NCBI RefSeq assembly: GCF_017833415.1 | Contig: NZ_JAFICC010000023.1 | Location: 1-56,805, forward strand | Direction of reading: 5' to 3' | From: Flavobacterium sp. 1355 | Lineage (GTDB): Bacteria > Bacteroidota > Bacteroidia > Flavobacteriales > Flavobacteriaceae | DNA: 56,805 bases | In this document: positions 33,099 to 41,621 of the stretch, in pieces | How the letters are laid out: every line of letters begins with the position of its first letter | How positions within the stretch are numbered: the first letter of the stretch is position 1 | Position numbers and translations under genes: made by a program | Notes under the pieces: generated by a model | Databases searched by the model: none | What the model saw: the letters and a program-made list of their open reading frames with translations, nothing else | What the model was told of the DNA's origin: nothing

Positions 33099-35063
33099 TT
33101 ACAAATCAAATTCCTCGCTTAGCGATAACGAATCATTTTTAACGGCAGTAGAATCCGGAGCTTTAATTTTAATTAAAGAACGAGCATTTCCCGAAATATA
33201 AACCGGAAGTAGTCCAATTGTATCTTCAGGAACCAACAAACCTCGTCGGAACATTAAATTTCTTAAGAATTTCTGATTTTTAACAGCATAATCTCTCAGA
33301 TTGCCTTCATCATTAAATTGATACATGAATTTTCTAGGCTTCGGAATAATGGTTGCTAAAAACAGACATTCATCTACATTTAAAGCAGAAGGAGCTTTTT
33401 GAAAATAGAAATGACTTGCCTCGCCAATTCCATAAACATTTGGTCCCCATTCAATAATATTAAAATAAACTTCCAGCATTCTTTCTTTACTGGCAATTCG
33501 GTTGTTTTCTAAAATATAAACCAATAAAATTTCTTCCAGTTTTCGCGAAAGCGTTTTCTCGCGCGTCAAAAAAACATTTTTGATCAACTGCATACTGATC
33601 GTACTAGCACCGCGTGAGAATTTTTTGGTTCTGATATTTTTCAGAATCGATTGTTTAAATGCTTCATTAATAAATCCGCGATGCGAAAAAAACGATGGAT
33701 CCTCAGTCGTCAAAACAGATTTTCTTAAATAAGGTGAAATCTGGTCAAGCGGAGTATAATTCGGATTTGCATTTCCAACCAAAATTGGTCTTTGCATCAC
33801 ATTTTGAATTATAGCGCGATAAACAAATTCACCATTCAATTTATTCAAATCAGCTTCTCCGTATTTTGTGATTCTTAAATTTTCTTTGTTTAGTTTACTG
33901 TCAAAAACCAATGTATTTGGTTTGTTTTTGTTGAATTTGAAATCTAATTTGTAATTAAAATTACCGGTAGCTTCCATTCCCTGAAAATGAGTAAACAATC
34001 CGTCGGGCAGCGAAACAATGAAATCCTGCGCCTTCATTTTCGGAATATCAACTTTTAAAGTATAAACCGTATCGGATTCTGTGTTATAAGAAACATACGG
34101 GCGAACCTTTATTTTGTTTAATTGCATTGATGAGGTGCTGTCAATCGAAATAAAATCGTCACCTAGTAAAAAGCGATAATCAAAACGTGCATTTTTAATG
34201 ACAACATCTTTGCTGGCGATTTTTGGATGGTTGATTTTTAAATTTGAAATTGAAGTATAGCCGTCAATATGCAATTCGCTTCCGTCTTTTTCGATGTTTG
34301 CCACATTTAAGCGGATAGAATCAAAACTTGCTTTTAAATTATAACGTTCGTCCAGATACGGTACTTTGATCGCACCAGTATCTAAATTAAAAAAGCGAAT
34401 ATCTGCTTTTTTATTTCGCGGATCAGCAAATCCTTTTATGTTCCAGCGCTGATCAAAGTTTTTGCTTTGAACATGAAGATCAGTTTCAAGTTGTTTGTTG
34501 TTTAAAACCAGTTTATTTACAGCGATGGATGTTTTTTTTCCATTATCATCAATTCTGAAATTTAGATTTTCCAATCTCATGTCCGTTGGAACAAGATTCA
34601 ATAGCTTTGAGATAATGCGATAGGCGAATGTGGCATATTTACGCTTTTCATTTGTATCTGAATCTGATTTGTCTCTTTTTAAGAAAGCATCAAAATTGCG
34701 GATTTTTCCTTTTTTAACCAGTTGGATATATCCGTTGTTGACTTTTAAAGTCCCCACCTGAACATCGCCTACCAATAAATTTGATAAACTAATACTGGTT
34801 TCGATTTTTTCTATATTGAATAATGTATCGGCATTTTTTGGCACCAAAACGACATTGGTTAGTTTAATGCCCGATAATCCTTCAAACGAAGCCGATTTTA
34901 CAGAAAATGTGCTGTTATATTCGACATTCATTTTGTGGGTTACTTTTGCAATCGCCTGCTTTAGTAAAGAATTGCGAAAAAAGTAAAACCCAAAAAAAAG
35001 CACTGCAAATACCAGGGCAAGTATTAGAAGTGCTTTTATAATTTTTTGTTTTGGAAATTTCAT
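33099..35063 (-). CDS. Biosynthetic transglycosylase (GT51) fused to an AsmA-like N-terminal region
   Basis: This 654-aa protein has one N-terminal membrane helix (about 9-30), then about 400 residues of beta-rich sequence resembling AsmA/DUF748-type domains (LSNLLVGDVQVGTLKVNNGY, LENLNFRIDDNGKK). The GT51 domain (about 425-620) polymerises lipid II glycan chains: EDPSFFSHRG at 454-463 with catalytic Glu454, GASTISMQLIKN at 485-496 (usually QQL; here MQL), and RKLEEILLVYILENN. There is no transpeptidase domain, so it is a stand-alone glycan polymerase. A dead copy of its C-terminal third lies at 25062-25614. Confidence 0.85.
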   Translation of the reverse strand: MKFPKQKIIKALLILALVFAVLFFGFYFFRNSLLKQAIAKVTHKMNVEYNSTFSVKSASFEGLSGIKLTNVVLVPKNADTLFNIEKIETSISLSNLLVGDVQVGTLKVNNGYIQLVKKGKIRNFDAFLKRDKSDSDTNEKRKYATFAYRIISKLLNLVPTDMRLENLNFRIDDNGKKTSIAVNKLVLNNKQLETDLHVQSKNFDQRWNIKGFADPRNKKADIRFFNLDTGAIKVPYLDERYNLKASFDSIRLNVANIEKDGSELHIDGYTSISNLKINHPKIASKDVVIKNARFDYRFLLGDDFISIDSTSSMQLNKIKVRPYVSYNTESDTVYTLKVDIPKMKAQDFIVSLPDGLFTHFQGMEATGNFNYKLDFKFNKNKPNTLVFDSKLNKENLRITKYGEADLNKLNGEFVYRAIIQNVMQRPILVGNANPNYTPLDQISPYLRKSVLTTEDPSFFSHRGFINEAFKQSILKNIRTKKFSRGASTISMQLIKNVFLTREKTLSRKLEEILLVYILENNRIASKERMLEVYFNIIEWGPNVYGIGEASHFYFQKAPSALNVDECLFLATIIPKPRKFMYQFNDEGNLRDYAVKNQKFLRNLMFRRGLLVPEDTIGLLPVYISGNARSLIKIKAPDSTAVKNDSLSLSEEFDL

Positions 35064-35081
35064 AAAGTAGGTTATAAAAAA

Positions 35082-36443
35082 TTAGCCGAAAAGAAACCCG
35101 GCCACATCTTCAATTTTGGCCACGAGTTCGATTTTAATGCCTGTGTTTTTTAATGCAATTTTGTTGTATTTAGATACAAATATGGTGTTGAAGCCTAGTT
35201 TTTCGGCTTCCTGAATTCTTTGGTCAACACGATTTACAGGACGAATTTCACCTGACAATCCAACCTCTCCGGCAAAGCAAAATCCTTTCGTTACCGGAAT
35301 ATCTTCATTAGAAGACAATATTGCGGCAACAACCGCCAGATCAATTGCAGGATCATCAACAGAAATTCCGCCGGTAACATTCAGGAAAACATCTTTTGCA
35401 CCTAAACGAAAGCCGGCTCTTTTTTCTAAAACAGCCAAAATCATGTTTAGTCTTTTGGCGTTGTAGCCAGTGGTGCTGCGTTGTGGCGTTCCATAAACTG
35501 CAGTACTTACCAAAGACTGTATTTCGATCATTAGCGGACGCATACCTTCCATTGTTGTAGCAATCGCAGTTCCAGACATTTCTTCGTCTTTATGCGAAAT
35601 CAATATTTCAGACGGATTGCTAACTTCTCGTAAACCGCTTCCCAACATTTCATAAATTCCCAATTCAGCAGTTGAGCCAAAACGGTTTTTCAGAGAACGT
35701 AAAATTCGGTACACGTGATTTCGGTCACCTTCAAATTGTAAAACGGTATCAACCATATGTTCCAAAATCTTTGGTCCGGCAATATTTCCGTCTTTAGTAA
35801 TATGTCCAATCAATATAACCGGAATATTACTTTCTTTCGCAAACTTTATCAGTTCGGCTGTTGTTTCCCTTATTTGAGAAATACTTCCGGCTGTCGACTC
35901 GATATAATCGGTATGTAATGTTTGGATCGAATCTATAATTACAATTTCAGGTTGAATGGTTTCAATCTGTTTGAAAATATTTTGTGTTTTAGTTTCCGTC
36001 AAAATATAGCAGTTATCGCTATTTGGCGTTATTCTTTCGGCACGCATTTTTATTTGCTTCTGACTTTCTTCACCAGAAACATAAAGTGTTTTGTAAGGAA
36101 GTTTTAATGAAATCTGCAATAAAAGCGTACTTTTTCCAATTCCGGGTTCACCACCCAACAGCGTCAAAGATCCGGGAACGATACCGCCTCCCAAAACACG
36201 ATTTAATTCGCCATCAGTTGTATCCATTCGAATTTCCTGAGTCGAATCGATTTCGTTTATTTTTAAAGGGCGGGGTGCTTTGCCTACAGGGGCAGACTCG
36301 CTTTTCCAGGCCACTTTTTCCTGCTTCTGGATAATTTCTTCAGCAATAGTATTCCATTCTTTGCAGGCATTGCATTGTCCTTGCCATTTAGCATATTGGG
36401 TTCCGCAATTTTGACAAAAAAAAGAAGTTTTAACTTTTGACAT
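35082..36443 (-). CDS. radA: DNA repair protein RadA
   Basis: This 453-aa protein is full length. It has the N-terminal zinc finger with Cys10, Cys13, Cys24 and Cys27, the Walker A site GEPGIGKST (98-106), the RadA-specific SLKNRFGS motif, and a C-terminal Lon-like domain (VDDPAIDLAVVAAILSSNED, VSKYNKIAL). RadA is a RecA-family helicase that extends recombination intermediates. It lies 18 bp from the GT51 stop-start region and 3 bp after the esterase-fold gene, so transcription is probably shared with these on the minus strand. Confidence 0.96.
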   Translation of the reverse strand: MSKVKTSFFCQNCGTQYAKWQGQCNACKEWNTIAEEIIQKQEKVAWKSESAPVGKAPRPLKINEIDSTQEIRMDTTDGELNRVLGGGIVPGSLTLLGGEPGIGKSTLLLQISLKLPYKTLYVSGEESQKQIKMRAERITPNSDNCYILTETKTQNIFKQIETIQPEIVIIDSIQTLHTDYIESTAGSISQIRETTAELIKFAKESNIPVILIGHITKDGNIAGPKILEHMVDTVLQFEGDRNHVYRILRSLKNRFGSTAELGIYEMLGSGLREVSNPSEILISHKDEEMSGTAIATTMEGMRPLMIEIQSLVSTAVYGTPQRSTTGYNAKRLNMILAVLEKRAGFRLGAKDVFLNVTGGISVDDPAIDLAVVAAILSSNEDIPVTKGFCFAGEVGLSGEIRPVNRVDQRIQEAEKLGFNTIFVSKYNKIALKNTGIKIELVAKIEDVAGFLFG

Positions 36444-36446
36444 TCT

Positions 36447-37598
36447 TTATGGTTTTTTTGAAAGCGTATTCATCTGGTCGATTTTCTCATACATCAAATC
36501 TTTGTTCAAATCACCAATTGGCTCCATTTGCGAAGCGTTTTGGTATTTCTTTGATGCTCTTTTCGGATCTCCCATTTTTTCGTACATCAATCCAAGTTCA
36601 TATTCTCCCAGCATGGCTTTAGGATAATTTACATTTCCTATTTCGGCCATTTTACCTAATTCATCATAAGCATTCTTTTTTAGAATAATATTTTCAATTA
36701 CTTTAAAATCACTCATTCTGACAGGAATCTGAACACCTAAAACCTTAGACATCATGTTGTATTTGTTTTCCAGATAATCTGCGTATCCCGTTTCAAGAAC
36801 AGCAATTTTCTCATTGTATTCAGCAGAGTTTATAGGTCTGTAAGCTTCAAAAATGTGGTATAATGCGTTCGGAATGGAGTGCAATACTTCGGTATAATGC
36901 GTGGTGTTTTTAAAAGTATCAAATTTGTAATTTACCAATGGATTATTGGCAATTTTGATATTACTGTCCAGTTTTTCAATTGGTTCTTTGATTTTTTTGA
37001 TATCTCCATCAGCAACAGAAAGATAATAGAAAAATGGTTCTTGTATTTTTGAAAATTTCTCCGGGATTCTTACTTCCATTTTTGGAGCAAGTTCAGGGCT
37101 CAAACAAATGTAAGCGTTAAAAAGAGGTACTTCCTTATACAAATAAAAATTAGCAAAACTTGCCGTAATATCATGACCTGCAATTACTCTGAAAGGTGAA
37201 GTGCGATATTTTTTTTCAATGTAAGGAACTAATTCAGCTCCTACGAATTCAAAAAACTCTTCCCCTTTTTCAAAAGGTAAACCTGTATTCTGGTCAATTG
37301 TAGAATCGTCGTAGCGTTCCCCATCTTTATTTTGATGTATACCAATAATGATCATTTCCGGCAAATCATCCCAATAAGCACCATAACTTAATGCTCCCGA
37401 AAATGGATCAAATAAATAATCACCATCTAACAAATATAAAACAGGATATTTTTTTTCAGGATTAGCTTCATATGACGCCGGCAGTCCGATTGTTATTCTT
37501 CTTTCCTCTCCAAGTTTCTCAGATTGAATGTTGTCAAATTTTTTCTGTGAAAAAACAGAGATTGAAATTAAAGTAAATAATAAGTAAACTTTTTTCAT
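36447..37598 (-). CDS. Secreted esterase-fold protein with Asp in the nucleophile position
   Basis: This 383-aa protein has a signal peptide (MKKVYLLFTLISISVFS). Residues about 20-270 follow the esterase D-like alpha/beta-hydrolase fold (RRITIGLPASYEANPEKKYP, VLYLLDGDYLFDPFSGAL, EMIIIGIHQN). The nucleophile elbow, normally G-H-S-x-G, reads G141-H142-D143-I144-T145, so the Ser is replaced by Asp and the second Gly is lost. The C-terminal part (about 320-380) has TPR-like helices (KAMLGEYELGLMYEKMGDPK). A classical esterase reaction is not expected; a binding role or Asp-based hydrolysis are open options. Confidence 0.8.
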   Translation of the reverse strand: MKKVYLLFTLISISVFSQKKFDNIQSEKLGEERRITIGLPASYEANPEKKYPVLYLLDGDYLFDPFSGALSYGAYWDDLPEMIIIGIHQNKDGERYDDSTIDQNTGLPFEKGEEFFEFVGAELVPYIEKKYRTSPFRVIAGHDITASFANFYLYKEVPLFNAYICLSPELAPKMEVRIPEKFSKIQEPFFYYLSVADGDIKKIKEPIEKLDSNIKIANNPLVNYKFDTFKNTTHYTEVLHSIPNALYHIFEAYRPINSAEYNEKIAVLETGYADYLENKYNMMSKVLGVQIPVRMSDFKVIENIILKKNAYDELGKMAEIGNVNYPKAMLGEYELGLMYEKMGDPKRASKKYQNASQMEPIGDLNKDLMYEKIDQMNTLSKKP

Positions 37599-37798
37599 GA
37601 TTTGGGTGGTATTTCAGTGAATTAAAGTATTGCAAATAGTGTAGCAATATAACACTTTATTTGCTTTTTTATTATTTTTGGAATTTTAAAAAAGCAATGT
37701 ATTTTTTGCTGAATTTACCTTTGAAAAAGGCAAAAAAAAATCTGATCTGACAGAATAACTCAATCAGATAAAATTAAATAAAAGGAAAAAGAGAAGTT

Positions 37799-38149
37799 TT
37801 AAGTTAGCGAATTATCATTTTCATTAGGAAAAATAATCCATGGCTTGAAGGTTTTTGCCTCTTCAAATTCCAAAGTAGCATAGGATATAATAATGATAAT
37901 ATCGTCTTTTTGAACTTTTCTGGCTGCAGGACCATTCAGGGTAATTTCTCCTGAATTTTTTTCTCCTTTGATAGCATAAGTTTCAAAACGTTCGCCATTA
38001 TTAATATTTACAATAGATACCTTTTCACCTTCAATGATATTGGAGGCTTCCAGTAAAGTTTCGTCAATAGTAATGCTGCCGATATAATTTAAATCGGCTC
38101 CCGTTACTTTTACACGATGAATTTTTGATTTTATAACTTGAATTTGCAT
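37799..38149 (-). CDS. panD: Aspartate 1-decarboxylase
   Basis: This 116-aa pro-enzyme makes beta-alanine for pantothenate. It cleaves itself between Gly24 and Ser25 (LNYIGSITID), where Ser25 becomes the pyruvoyl cofactor. HRVKVTGADL before and NINNGERFETYAI and NGPAARKVQKDDIIIIISY after the site match the family. It follows panC by 14 bp on the same strand, so panC-panD is one operon; panB is not in the window. Confidence 0.95.
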   Translation of the reverse strand: MQIQVIKSKIHRVKVTGADLNYIGSITIDETLLEASNIIEGEKVSIVNINNGERFETYAIKGEKNSGEITLNGPAARKVQKDDIIIIISYATLEFEEAKTFKPWIIFPNENDNSLT

Positions 38150-38163
38150 GTTGCAAAGGTAAA

Positions 38164-39012
38164 TTAATTTAATGAAATGGTGTCAATCAGTCTTATAGAA
38201 TTAACAAATACTGCTATAAATGCACGGTATTTTTTGTCTTTACTTTTATGATCGATAGATAATAATGTAGATTCGTCAGCAATGACAAAATATTCCAGTT
38301 CAAATCTTTCATTGTCTTTGAAAGAGTTTTTAACAAATTCTATTGTTTCTTCCGGAGTATTTGTCTGAAATATTTCTTTTGCTTCAGTCAGAGTTTTATA
38401 GATTATAGAAGCTTCTTTTCTTTCTTCTGCCGTTAACCGCTCATTACGGGAACTCATCGCAAGTTGGTTTTCTTCCCGAAAAATAGGGCAGCCTACTATA
38501 TTTACCGGTAAATTGTTTTTCTCAACCAGTTTTTTGACAATCTGCAATTGCTGAAAATCTTTCTCGCCAAAATAAGCATTTGTAGGAGTAACAATTTCAA
38601 AAAGACGCTTTACAATAGTTCCAACGCCATTAAAATGTCCGGGTCTGAATTTTCCTTCCATTTGATTTTCCAATCCGTCAAAATCAAAATTTTGCGAAAT
38701 GGTGTCTCCTTCATAAATATCTTCTACAGACGGTGCGTACAAAATGATTTTATCACTCAGAACACGCATTTTCTTTACGTCTTCTTCCAGGGTTCTCGGG
38801 TATTTTGCAAGATCTTCAGGGTTATTAAATTGAGTTGGGTTTACAAAAATACTTACTACAGTATCGTCGTTTTCCTTAAGAGATCTTTGCATTAGAGCCA
38901 GATGTCCCTGGTGTAAAGCGCCCATTGTTGGTACAAACCCGATAGTCGAATTTGTGGTTTTGATAGTTTTCAAATAAGCTATCAAAGCTACTTTACCGTA
39001 GAAAATATGCAT
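38164..39012 (-). CDS. panC: Pantothenate synthetase
   Basis: The ATG at 39010-39012 was chosen (282 aa, MHIFYGKVALIAYLKTIKTT); an in-frame ATG 30 bases upstream overlaps a TATGTTTG -7 box. The enzyme joins pantoate and beta-alanine with ATP. Motifs: GFVPTMGALHQGHLALM with the HIGH-like His, VSIFVNPTQFNNPEDLAKYP, GHFNGVGTIVKRLF, FGEKDFQQLQIVKKL and the KMSKS-like MSSRNERL. All are intact. Confidence 0.95.
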   Translation of the reverse strand: MHIFYGKVALIAYLKTIKTTNSTIGFVPTMGALHQGHLALMQRSLKENDDTVVSIFVNPTQFNNPEDLAKYPRTLEEDVKKMRVLSDKIILYAPSVEDIYEGDTISQNFDFDGLENQMEGKFRPGHFNGVGTIVKRLFEIVTPTNAYFGEKDFQQLQIVKKLVEKNNLPVNIVGCPIFREENQLAMSSRNERLTAEERKEASIIYKTLTEAKEIFQTNTPEETIEFVKNSFKDNERFELEYFVIADESTLLSIDHKSKDKKYRAFIAVFVNSIRLIDTISLN

Positions 39013-39035
39013 GGCGGTATTATTAAAATTTAGTG

Positions 39036-39043
39036 CAAACATA
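39036..39043 (-). promoter_or_regulatory. -7 box (TATGTTTG) of panC-panD
   Basis: The minus strand reads TATGTTTG, a full TAnnTTTG match, 24 bases before the ATG at 39012. It contains the more upstream in-frame ATG, which argues against that start. Confidence 0.5.
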
Positions 39044-39074
39044 ATATATTAGTTAATAACTGCATAAAATTTTG

Positions 39075-39082
39075 TAATTTTG
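39075..39082 (+). promoter_or_regulatory. -7 box (TAATTTTG) of the GT5-like / DUF4270 / glmS operon
   Basis: TAATTTTG matches TAnnTTTG and ends 37 bases before the ATG at 39120. It is about 30 bases from the divergent panC -7 box, so the two promoters are nearly back to back. Confidence 0.5.
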
Positions 39083-39119
39083 CAACGTTTTTATTACCAA
39101 AATTAAGTAAAATACTATT

Positions 39120-39926
39120 ATGAAAGATAAGAGGATATTATATGTATCATCTGAAGTCGTGCCTTATTTGGCAGAAAATGAGGTTTCTTTAATGTCTTAT
39201 GACGTTCCAAAAATGATTAACGATCAGGGAGGTCAGATAAGAATTTTCATGCCAAGATATGGAAATATCAATGAAAGAAGACATCAGCTACACGAAGTAA
39301 TTAGACTTTCAGGAATGAATTTGGTAGTGAATGATTTAGATATGCCATTGATTATTAAGGTAGCTTCAATTCCAAAAGAAAGAATTCAGGTTTATTTTAT
39401 AGATAATGATGAATATTTTAAACGAAAAGCAACTTTTGCCGACGAAGAGGGGGTTTTGTACCCGGACAATGATGAGAGAGCGATCTTTTTTGCCAAAGGA
39501 GTTGTAGAAACTGTAAAAAAATTAAATTGGGTACCTGATATTATTCACGTACACGGTTGGCTGGCCGCAATGCTTCCAATTTACATGAAGCATTATTATA
39601 AAAACGAAGCCTTATTTTCTGAAACTAAAATTGTCACTTCTGTTTACGGACAGTCTTTTGATGAAAATTTAGATCTGGAAATGATCAATAAAGTAAAATT
39701 CGATGGTGTTCCTCATGAATCTATAGCTGATCTGGAAACGCCTAATTATGAAAATATTCTAAGAGCAAGTATACTGCATTCTGACGGTGTGATTATAGCA
39801 TCAGAAAATGTCTCTTCAAGTTTAACAAAATTTATAGAATCTTCAGGAAAACCTTTTTTACCTTTCGCCACGAAAGATACGTTTGCCGAAGCGTATACAA
39901 ATTTCTATAAAAGTATAGGACTCTAA
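39120..39926 (+). CDS. Stand-alone glycogen/starch synthase N-terminal domain (GT5-like)
   Basis: This 268-aa protein matches only the N-terminal half of a GT-B glycogen synthase: ILYVSSEVVPYLAENEVSLM, IRIFMPRYGNINERRHQLHE, YPDNDERAIFFAKGVVETV, and WVPDIIHVHGWLAAMLPIYM. The C-terminal half that holds the sugar-nucleotide site is missing, and the N-terminal K-x-G-G motif is replaced (YLAENEV). Catalysis is therefore not expected. It is first in an operon with the DUF4270 and glmS genes (gaps 21 and 9 bp), linking it to the cell envelope rather than to glycogen storage; this is inference. Confidence 0.8.
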   Translation: MKDKRILYVSSEVVPYLAENEVSLMSYDVPKMINDQGGQIRIFMPRYGNINERRHQLHEVIRLSGMNLVVNDLDMPLIIKVASIPKERIQVYFIDNDEYFKRKATFADEEGVLYPDNDERAIFFAKGVVETVKKLNWVPDIIHVHGWLAAMLPIYMKHYYKNEALFSETKIVTSVYGQSFDENLDLEMINKVKFDGVPHESIADLETPNYENILRASILHSDGVIIASENVSSSLTKFIESSGKPFLPFATKDTFAEAYTNFYKSIGL

Positions 39927-39947
39927 ATTTTAACATTATTATAAAAC

Positions 39948-41612
39948 ATGTATAATACTTCTTTTTTTAAGAAAATTCTATTAATAGTACCAGTTGTTCT
40001 TTTATATTCTTGCGATAAAGATTTTAATGCGGTTGGCGATGATTTGATTGGAGATAATCATTTTGGACTTGAGTCTGAAAAATATGCTGTATTGGCATAC
40101 AATCAGGAAATAACCCCGATTCAGTCAAACGGATTGGCTGTGAATGGTTTGGGAATTTATGATGATGGTGTTTTTAGTGAGCGAACTGCTAGTTTTGCTA
40201 CACAGGTTTCACTTGCATCTTATGCCCCTTCTATTGGTACTGCACCAGTTATTAAGAGTGTTACATTAAATGTGCCCTATTTTAGTCATGTAACAGCAAC
40301 AAATCCTGATGGTAGCAGTACTTATGCATTAGACTCTATTTATGGTGCGCCAACAGGTAAAATTAAGTTGAGTGTATATGAATCCGGTGTGCAGATGCGT
40401 AGCTCATATTTTGATAATGGTACCCAAAACGCTCAAATGTACTATACAGATGAAGATCAGACAACAGATCCTAATTATGTAAATTTTAATACTTATAAAG
40501 GACCAACCCCTGGTTTTACAGATCGTTTGAACAACTCGACTAATGTATTGGAAAATGATAATTTCTTTTTTAGTTCAGTAGAATATGCTGATAAATCAAA
40601 GGACGCAACAACCGGTACCGAAACGACAACAAGAGTAGCGCCTGAAATGCGTTTGAATTTAAATAAAGCGTTTTTTCAGACTAAAATTTTAAACGCCCCG
40701 GCAAACAAGCTTTCTGCTTCGGATGTTTTTCAGGAATATTTCAGAGGTTTGTATTTTAAGGTTGAAAAATCAGGCACTAATCCTAGTAATATGGCGTTAT
40801 TAGATTTTACTAAAGGTAAAATCAATATTAAATATAGAGCTAAAACCGATATCACAACCGATAATGATACGATTACAGAAGCCAGAACTTTGGTTATTAA
40901 TCTGTCTGGCGCAACGGCAAGTCTGATGCAGGATGTTAAAAAACCTGCTTATCAAGCAGCATTGACATCTGCAAGTGTAACACTAGGTGATGAGTCACTT
41001 TATTTGAAAGGTGGTCAGGGATCGCTTGCTGTGCTTGAGCTTAATGATTTTGGATCTAAATTAAAAGAAATTAGAGATAAAGGATGGTTGGTTAATGAGG
41101 CTAATTTAGTTTTTCATATCGATTCAGATAAAATAGCAGGAATACCAAATACCAGCGCAGGACTTCGTGAGCCTAAAAGGGTTTATTTGTATGATTTGAC
41201 AAATAATATTCCGATTGTAGATTACGCAGCAGACGGAAGTACAAGTATTACATCTGATCCAAAATTATCAAAAGTAATTTATAGCGGAATAATTAATGTA
41301 GATCCTACAAGTAAAAAAGGAACTACATACAAAATCAGGCTGACGAATCATATTCGCAATATTATCAAGAAAGCTGATGCAGTTAATGTGAAGCTTGGTT
41401 TGGTTGTGACTGAAAGTATAAATATCACAGCCTCTAATAAATTAAAAAGCAGAATTCAAATGGATCCAGTAGAGAATCCAAATGAGTATTTTACAGATGC
41501 TCCAAGAGCGTCGGTAATGAGTCCGTTAGGAACAGTATTGTTTGGAGGAAAATCCACAGTTCCTGACGAAAAAAGGCTGAAGCTTGAAATTTACTACACG
41601 AAACCAAATTAA
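39948..41612 (+). CDS. DUF4270 lipoprotein
   Basis: This 554-aa protein has a lipoprotein signal (MYNTSFFKKILLIVPVVLLYSC, Cys22) and reads DKDFNAVGDDLIGDNHFGLE just after, the DUF4270 start. Further motifs include YAVLAYNQEITPIQSNGLAV, VIKSVTLNVPYFSH, LNLNKAFFQTKI and the end AEKRLKLEIYYTKP-like (here DEKRLKLEIYYTKP). DUF4270 proteins are Bacteroidetes surface lipoproteins of unknown function, often beside glmS, as here. Confidence 0.92.
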   Translation: MYNTSFFKKILLIVPVVLLYSCDKDFNAVGDDLIGDNHFGLESEKYAVLAYNQEITPIQSNGLAVNGLGIYDDGVFSERTASFATQVSLASYAPSIGTAPVIKSVTLNVPYFSHVTATNPDGSSTYALDSIYGAPTGKIKLSVYESGVQMRSSYFDNGTQNAQMYYTDEDQTTDPNYVNFNTYKGPTPGFTDRLNNSTNVLENDNFFFSSVEYADKSKDATTGTETTTRVAPEMRLNLNKAFFQTKILNAPANKLSASDVFQEYFRGLYFKVEKSGTNPSNMALLDFTKGKINIKYRAKTDITTDNDTITEARTLVINLSGATASLMQDVKKPAYQAALTSASVTLGDESLYLKGGQGSLAVLELNDFGSKLKEIRDKGWLVNEANLVFHIDSDKIAGIPNTSAGLREPKRVYLYDLTNNIPIVDYAADGSTSITSDPKLSKVIYSGIINVDPTSKKGTTYKIRLTNHIRNIIKKADAVNVKLGLVVTESINITASNKLKSRIQMDPVENPNEYFTDAPRASVMSPLGTVLFGGKSTVPDEKRLKLEIYYTKPN

Positions 41613-41621
41613 TAAATATAT

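Noticed and set aside
39013..39042. Upstream in-frame ATG of panC
   Set aside because: The ATG is part of the TATGTTTG -7 box. The family N terminus begins at the next Met.
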